This document shows, piece after piece, positions 21,925 through 26,962 of a DNA stretch of 26,962 nucleotides. Each line of letters begins with the position of its first letter. The first letter of the stretch is position 1. Origin of the DNA: Ancylobacter novellus. Its GTDB lineage: Bacteria; Pseudomonadota; Alphaproteobacteria; Rhizobiales; Xanthobacteraceae. The DNA is taken from NCBI GenBank assembly GCA_003241485.1, contig QFQD01000081.1:1-26962 (forward strand). Reading direction: 5' to 3'. The notes under the pieces were generated by a model, which was not told where the DNA came from, searched no databases, and saw nothing but the letters and a program-made list of their open reading frames with translations. The position numbers were made by a program, and so were the translations under genes.

Positions 21925-24623
21925 GGGGTTTCCTCGGTTTCGGTCGGTGCAGCCCGCTCCAGCGGCAGGCGCAGGGCGATGCGGGTGCCGTTGCGTTGCC
22001 CCGGCGCCGGGCTGCGCGCCGATACGCTGCCACCATGCGCCTCGACGACGCCCTTGGTAATGGCGAGGCCAAGCCCGGAGCCGTCGCCACCATCGCCGGC
22101 GCCACGCGGGGCGCGCACGAACTTCTCGAACACATGCGGCAGCGTCTCGGCCGGAATGCCCGGCCCGTCATCGGTGACGGCGATGACCAATTGCCCGTCG
22201 ATCACGGTCGCCGAGAGCCCGACACGCGCCCCCGCACCCGCATAGCGCACCGCATTGCCGACGACATTGCCCAGAGCCTGATCCATCAGATTGGGGTCGG
22301 CGCGCAGCAGCGGGAGATCGGGCGCCGCGGTGACCACGAAACGCTGCGGCGCGCCGCGCTTGCGGGCCGCCGAGACGGCGCGGTTCATCAGCTCCACAAC
22401 GTCGATCCAGTCCTTGCGCAGGTCGAGCCCGCCGGCCTCCAGCCGCGTCATCGACAGCAGATTGCGCACCATCTGATCGAGATTTTCGGCCTCCTCGCGC
22501 ATCTGCAGCAGCAGATCGCGCCGCGCCGGCTCGGGAATATCCGCCCCATAATCGATCAGGCTCGTCGCCGCGCCGAGGATCGAGGCGAGCGGCGTGCGGA
22601 AATCATGGCTGATCGAGGCGAGCAATATGTTCCTCACCCGCTCGGTTTCCGCCGCGGTGCGGGCATGCGTGACCTCCGCCGACAGGCGTGTGCGCACCAG
22701 CGCTGCCGCCGTCTGCTCCGCCAGCGTGCCGAGGATGCCCTCGCTCTCCGTGTCCAGCACCGGTTCGCCGGCGCTGCGCTCGATGCCGACAACGCCGATC
22801 GGCGCGCCCGCCTCAGCGCCGGCGAGCGGGCGGAAGAACCAGGGCACGCTCGGCAGCGTCCCGGTTCCCGCACCGGCCGGTTCGCGATGCTCATAGGCCC
22901 AGGCGGCGGCGGTCATCGAGCCGGTGTCGAGCCGATCTTCCGGGGGCCACGCGCTCGCAATGGAGAGTTCGCCACGCTCGGCAGTGAGGATCACGCTGGC
23001 ACGTCCGAAGGCCGCGTGCAGTTCCACAGCCGCCGCCTCGGCCACGGAAGCGCTGTCCGCCTGCGCGGAGAGCTTGCGGGTGAATTCATAGAGCCGGCGC
23101 GTCGCGCGCATCCGCTGGGCGGCGATGCGGGTCTGCTCGCGCGCCCGGCCGGCCAGCGCCGAAATGAGCACCGCGACGATGAGGAACACCAGCAGCGCCA
23201 GCAGCTCATGCGGGCGCGCGACGGTGAAGGTCTCGATCGGATCGATGAAGAAGAAATTGTAGGACAGGAAGGACAGCGCCGAAGCGATGATCGCCGGCCA
23301 GACGCCATAGAGCAGCGCCGGCAGCAGCACCGCCAACAGATACAGCATCGAGACGTTCGGCAGCGCCACGAAACGCGTGAGGAACAAGCCGATCAGGGTG
23401 GCGAGGGCGACGGCCAGCGGGGCGGCGACATAGCCGGTCACCGGACCGAATGGCGGCAGGCGCACGCCGGCTCGCGGCGCGCGTTCAGGCGCTTCGGCGG
23501 TGACGACGTGGATGGCGACGCCCTGCGCCTCCTTCACCAGCGCATCCGCCAGCGAGCCCCGCAACAGGCTGCGCAGGCTCCAGCGCCGGGCCTTGCCGAT
23601 GATGATCTGCGTGACGTTCTCGAAGCGGGCGAAGCGCAGCAGCTCGGTCGGTACATCCGGCGCGACGAGCGGCCGGACCTCGGCACCGAGGCTCTCGGCA
23701 AGGCGTAGCCCCGCTTCCAGCCGCAGGCGGTCGCGCGCGGGCATGACATGGCCGGGCCGCTCGACGGTAACGGCGAACCAGGCGGCATCCATCAGGTCGG
23801 CGAGGCGCTTGGCCTCGCGCACCACGGGCTCGGCCGCCATGTCGGCGCCGACGCAGACCAGCAGCCGCTCGCCGGCCGCCCAAGGCCCCTGGATGGCGGA
23901 GCCCCGCATGCGGGCGACGAGATCGCTGTCGACGCGCGCGGCGACCTGACGTAGTGCCAGCTCGCGCAGCGCCGTGAGGTTCGAGGGCTTGAAGAAGCTC
24001 TGCACCGCGCGCGTCGCGGTGTCCTCGACATAGACCTTGCCGTCGGCGAGGCGCTTGATCAGTTCGTCCGAGGGCAGGTCGACGAGGATGATCTCGTCCG
24101 CCTTCTTCAGCGCGGAATCCGGCACGATCTCCCGCACCCGCACGCCGGTAATGCGCTGAACGACGTCGTTCAGGCTCTCCACATGCTGGATGTTCAGCGT
24201 CGTCCAGACGTCGATGCCCGCCGCAAGCAGCTCCTGAACGTCTTGCCAGCGCTTGGGATGACGGCTGCCCTCGACATTGGAATGGGCATATTCGTCGACC
24301 AGCAGCAAAGCGGGGCGTCGGGCGAGCGCGGCTTCCAGATCGAACTCCGGCACCAGCCGGCCCTTATAGGGAATGCCCTTGCGCGGCAGCTCCTCGATGC
24401 CCTCGACCAGCGCCAGCGTCTCCGCGCGGCCGTGGGTCTCGACGATGCCGATAACGACGTCGCCGCCCGCGGCCTTTATGGCGCGGGCGGCGGAGAGCAT
24501 CGCGAAGGTCTTGCCGACCCCCGGCGCGGCGCCGAGGAAGATGCGCAGCTTGCCGCGCGTCTCCCGCTCGGCGGCGGCGAGAAGGGCGTCGGGATCGGCG
24601 CGCGGGGGTTCCTCGGCACTCAT
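21921..24623 (-). CDS. kdpD: KdpD, potassium-sensing histidine kinase
   Basis: KdpD is the inner-membrane sensor kinase that responds to K+ limitation and phosphorylates KdpE. The 900-residue length is normal. The N-terminal KdpD domain has Walker A GAAPGVGKT at residues 31-39 and LLLVDEYAHSN near 110. A universal-stress-like domain follows (about 245-370), then four membrane helices (about 395-490) and a GAF-like region. The dimerisation domain has His673 in SISHDFRTPLASILGA, and the ATPase domain has N-box and G-boxes VTDDGPGIP and GSGLGLAI. It starts 12 bases after kdpC. Confidence 0.95.
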   Translation of the reverse strand: MSAEEPPRADPDALLAAAERETRGKLRIFLGAAPGVGKTFAMLSAARAIKAAGGDVVIGIVETHGRAETLALVEGIEELPRKGIPYKGRLVPEFDLEAALARRPALLLVDEYAHSNVEGSRHPKRWQDVQELLAAGIDVWTTLNIQHVESLNDVVQRITGVRVREIVPDSALKKADEIILVDLPSDELIKRLADGKVYVEDTATRAVQSFFKPSNLTALRELALRQVAARVDSDLVARMRGSAIQGPWAAGERLLVCVGADMAAEPVVREAKRLADLMDAAWFAVTVERPGHVMPARDRLRLEAGLRLAESLGAEVRPLVAPDVPTELLRFARFENVTQIIIGKARRWSLRSLLRGSLADALVKEAQGVAIHVVTAEAPERAPRAGVRLPPFGPVTGYVAAPLAVALATLIGLFLTRFVALPNVSMLYLLAVLLPALLYGVWPAIIASALSFLSYNFFFIDPIETFTVARPHELLALLVFLIVAVLISALAGRAREQTRIAAQRMRATRRLYEFTRKLSAQADSASVAEAAAVELHAAFGRASVILTAERGELSIASAWPPEDRLDTGSMTAAAWAYEHREPAGAGTGTLPSVPWFFRPLAGAEAGAPIGVVGIERSAGEPVLDTESEGILGTLAEQTAAALVRTRLSAEVTHARTAAETERVRNILLASISHDFRTPLASILGAATSLIDYGADIPEPARRDLLLQMREEAENLDQMVRNLLSMTRLEAGGLDLRKDWIDVVELMNRAVSAARKRGAPQRFVVTAAPDLPLLRADPNLMDQALGNVVGNAVRYAGAGARVGLSATVIDGQLVIAVTDDGPGIPAETLPHVFEKFVRAPRGAGDGGDGSGLGLAITKGVVEAHGGSVSARSPAPGQRNGTRIALRLPLERAAPTETEETP

Positions 24624-24635
24624 CGGCGGTCCTGC

Positions 24636-25217
24636 TCAGGAGGGTGGCAGCGCCGGACCGGCTGCATCGAGCGCGAGGTTGAGAGCAAGCACATTGACAC
24701 GCGGATCGCCGAAGACACCGAGCTGGGGCTTCTCTATGTGAGCCTCGACAAGGCCGCGCACAAGCGCCTCGTCGAGGCCGCGCGCCTTGGCGACGCGGGT
24801 CACCTGCGCCAGCGCGTTGGCCGGCGAGACGTGCGGATCGAGCCCGCTGCCCGAGGTGGTGACCGCATCGCCCGGCACCACGGCCGGGAAGCCCGCCGCG
24901 CGAAGGGCATCGGCGTCCGTCTTCAGCCGTTCCGCCAGCTTGGCGCTGGTCGGGCCGAGATTGGTCCCGGAGGATGCCGCCGCATCATAGCCGGTGCCGG
25001 CGGCCGAGGGACGCGGGTGGAAATAACGGTCCTGCGTGAAGTTCTGGCCGATCAGCGAGGAGCCGACGACCTTGCCGTCGCGCTCGATCAGCGAGCCGCG
25101 GGCCTGCGCGGGGAACAGCGCCTGCGCCACCTCGACCATTCCGAGCGGATAGGCCAGGCCCGTGAGCAAGGTGAAGGCGAGAAGCAGCGTAACTGCCGGG
25201 CGAAGATGGGTGAGCAT
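24636..25217 (-). CDS. kdpC: KdpC, K+-transporting ATPase subunit
   Basis: KdpC is the single-span accessory subunit that stabilises the KdpA-KdpB complex and raises ATP affinity. The 193-residue protein has one N-terminal membrane helix (AVTLLLAFTLLTGLAYPLGM). It then shows the family pattern of GSLIGQNFTQDRYFHPRPSA, SGTNLGPTSAKL, VTTSGSGLDPHVSPANALAQ and the C-terminal GVFGDPRVNVLALNLAL. It begins 10 bases after the kdpB stop and lies before kdpD, the usual order. All conserved segments are present. Confidence 0.95.
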   Translation of the reverse strand: MLTHLRPAVTLLLAFTLLTGLAYPLGMVEVAQALFPAQARGSLIERDGKVVGSSLIGQNFTQDRYFHPRPSAAGTGYDAAASSGTNLGPTSAKLAERLKTDADALRAAGFPAVVPGDAVTTSGSGLDPHVSPANALAQVTRVAKARGLDEALVRGLVEAHIEKPQLGVFGDPRVNVLALNLALDAAGPALPPS

Positions 25218-25227
25218 GAATGTCTCC

Positions 25228-26962
25228 TCAGGCCAGGCCGACGGCGGAGATGACGACGTCGATCAGCTTGATGCCGACGAAGGGCAGCAGGATGCCGCCG
25301 CCGCCATAGATGGCGAGGTTGCGGGCGAGCACCGTGCCCGCTTCCTGCGCGCGGTATTTCACGCCGCGCAAAGCGAGCGGGATCAGCGCGATGATGATGA
25401 GCGCGTTGAAGATGACCGCCGAGAGAATCGCGCTCTGCGGCGAGTGCAGCCCCATCACGTTGAGCAGGCCGAGCTCAGGTATCGCGGCGATGAACAGTGC
25501 GGGGATGATGGCGAAGTACTTCGCCACGTCATTGGCGATGGAAAAGGTGGTCAGCGCGCCGCGCGTCATCAGCAATTGCTTGCCGATGCCGACGATCTCG
25601 ATGAGCTTGGTGGGATCGCTGTCGAGATCCACCATGTTGCCGGCTTCGCGGGCGGCCTGCGTGCCGGACTGCATGGCGACGCCGACATCGGCCTGCGCCA
25701 GCGCGGGGGCGTCATTGGTGCCGTCGCCGCACATGGCGACCAGCCGGCCCTGGCGCTGTTCGGTGCGGATATAGGCCAGCTTGTCCTGCGGCGTCGCCTC
25801 GGCGATGAAGTCGTCCACGCCGGCCTCGGAGGCGATGGCGGCGGCGGTGATGGGGTTGTCGCCCGTCACCATCACCGTGCGGATGCCCATGCGGCGCAGC
25901 TCCGCGAAACGCTCCTTGATGTCCGGCTTCACCACATCCTTGAGATGGATGACGCCGAGCAGACGGCCATTCTCCGCCAGACCCAGCGGCGTACCGCCGG
26001 AGCGGGCGATGCGTTCCACCGCCCCGTCGAAGGCGGCGATGCCGGTGCTGGCGCCTGCGTCCACCGAATGGACGAAACGCTTCACCGCATCCACCGCGCC
26101 CTTGCGGATCCGACGCCCCGCGACATCCACGCCCGAGAGGCGGGTGGCGGCGGAGAAGGCGACGAAGGTTGCGCCCTCAAGCGCCGCCGTCTCGGTGGTG
26201 ATGCCGTATTTTTCGCGGGCGAGAGCGAGGATGGACCGGCCCTCGGCCGTGTCGTCCGCAAGGCTTGCCTGCACGGCGATCAGCGCGGCTTCGTGCTCGT
26301 TGATGCCGGGGACGGGAATGATCTCCGACGCCATGCGGTTGCCGAAGGTGATGGTGCCGGTCTTGTCGAGCAGCAGCGTGTCGACATCGCCCGCCGCCTC
26401 CACCGCGCGGCCGGACATGGCGAGCACATTGTGGCGGATCAGACGGTCCATGCCGGCGATGCCGATGGCCGAGAGCAGGCCGCCAATGGTGGTGGGGATC
26501 AACGTGACCAGCAGCGCCACCAGGATCGGCACCGGCACGTCGGCGGCCGAATAGCGACCCAGCCCCGCCAGCGAGACCACGGCGATAAGGAAGATCAGCG
26601 TCATGCCGACGAGCAGCACCGAGAGCGCCATCTCATTCGGCGTCTTCTGCCGCTCGGCACCCTCCACCAGCGCGATCATGCGGTCGAGGAAGGAGGAGCC
26701 GGGCGCGGCGGTGATACGGACCACGAGCCAGTCGGAGATGACGGTCGTGCCGCCGGTCACGGCCGAGCGGTCGCCGCCGCTCTCACGGATGACAGGCGCG
26801 CTCTCGCCGGTGATCGCCGCCTCGTTGACCGAGGCGATGCCCTCGACGATTTCGCCGTCGCCTGGGATGAGGTCGCCCGCCTCCACCAGCACATGGTCGC
26901 CGACCTTCAGATCCAGCGCCGAGACGCGCTCGATGCTGGTGCGGCGGTGAGGTTCGCGCAGG
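25228..26962 (-). CDS. kdpB: KdpB, K+-transporting P-type ATPase (5' end cut off)
   Basis: KdpB is the catalytic subunit of the high-affinity Kdp potassium pump. About 577 residues are visible; roughly the first 100-120 lie beyond the right window edge, and the frame stays open to base 26962. Present are the actuator motif EAAITGES, phosphorylation motif LLLDKTGT, nucleotide-domain TGDN and hinge GDGTNDAPALAQADVGVAM. C-terminal helices follow, including FSIANDVAKYFAIIPALF, the last two being KdpB-specific. A GTG at 26892 is not the true start, since the frame continues with family-like sequence (SALDLKVGDHVLVEAGD). kdpA is expected immediately to the right. Confidence 0.96.
   Translation of the reverse strand, partial: LREPHRRTSIERVSALDLKVGDHVLVEAGDLIPGDGEIVEGIASVNEAAITGESAPVIRESGGDRSAVTGGTTVISDWLVVRITAAPGSSFLDRMIALVEGAERQKTPNEMALSVLLVGMTLIFLIAVVSLAGLGRYSAADVPVPILVALLVTLIPTTIGGLLSAIGIAGMDRLIRHNVLAMSGRAVEAAGDVDTLLLDKTGTITFGNRMASEIIPVPGINEHEAALIAVQASLADDTAEGRSILALAREKYGITTETAALEGATFVAFSAATRLSGVDVAGRRIRKGAVDAVKRFVHSVDAGASTGIAAFDGAVERIARSGGTPLGLAENGRLLGVIHLKDVVKPDIKERFAELRRMGIRTVMVTGDNPITAAAIASEAGVDDFIAEATPQDKLAYIRTEQRQGRLVAMCGDGTNDAPALAQADVGVAMQSGTQAAREAGNMVDLDSDPTKLIEIVGIGKQLLMTRGALTTFSIANDVAKYFAIIPALFIAAIPELGLLNVMGLHSPQSAILSAVIFNALIIIALIPLALRGVKYRAQEAGTVLARNLAIYGGGGILLPFVGIKLIDVVISAVGLA

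Noticed and set aside
21996..23708. Plus-strand frame opposite kdpD
   Set aside because: It is an Arg-rich shadow of kdpD, which has all expected domains in the other frame.
26890..26892. GTG as the true start of kdpB
   Set aside because: The frame continues upstream to the window edge with conserved KdpB sequence, so the gene is simply cut by the window.

Overview
The window looks like a high-GC alphaproteobacterial chromosome, probably Hyphomicrobiales and perhaps Xanthobacteraceae-like. That placement is inferred from protein flavour, GTG and TTG starts, and the gene set; nothing here fixes the species. It has two parts: the end of an integrative conjugative element (about 1-12583) and a stretch of core chromosome (12584-26962).

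Element part. Positions 1-696 carry a comparatively AT-rich gene that resembles the Imm11/DUF1629 immunity-protein family. A roughly 370-base non-coding region follows, with repeated GTCGC/GCGAC motifs, a 13-bp inverted repeat, a terminator-like hairpin and a 14-bp perfect palindrome. Next comes one tightly packed plus-strand operon, trbB-trbC-trbD-trbE-trbJ-trbK-trbL-trbF-trbG-trbI plus a small DUF2274 gene. It encodes a P-type (Trb) mating-pair-formation type IV secretion apparatus. After a GC-rich hairpin and a possible 15-residue leader peptide there is an AlpA-type DNA-binding protein, likely the excision factor or regulator. A convergent P4-type tyrosine integrase follows. The 318 bases between the integrase and guaA hold six copies of the motif ATACCGTCA (one inverted, one just inside the integrase gene) and probably include the attachment region. 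The relaxase, coupling protein, cargo and the other end of the element lie left of the window.

Chromosome part. The element abuts the 3' end of guaA, a known island insertion site. On the minus strand, guaB, a MAPEG-family gene, rsmB and guaA form a likely operon covering both IMP-to-GMP steps and 16S rRNA m5C967 methylation. A plus-strand DHA2-type MFS efflux gene is followed by convergent minus-strand rlmE, which is translationally coupled to an upstream ppx/gppA-family gene. The right end holds the minus-strand kdp potassium system: kdpB (cut by the window edge), kdpC, the sensor kinase kdpD and the response regulator kdpE. kdpA should lie just to the right.

The less routine observations are the repeat array between integrase and guaA, the possible read-through of guaA transcription into the integrase gene, the overlapping 3' ends of alpA and int, the tiny ORF coupled to alpA, and the orphan immunity-like gene with its repeat-rich flank. 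The conjugation genes and the chromosomal genes look ordinary for their families.
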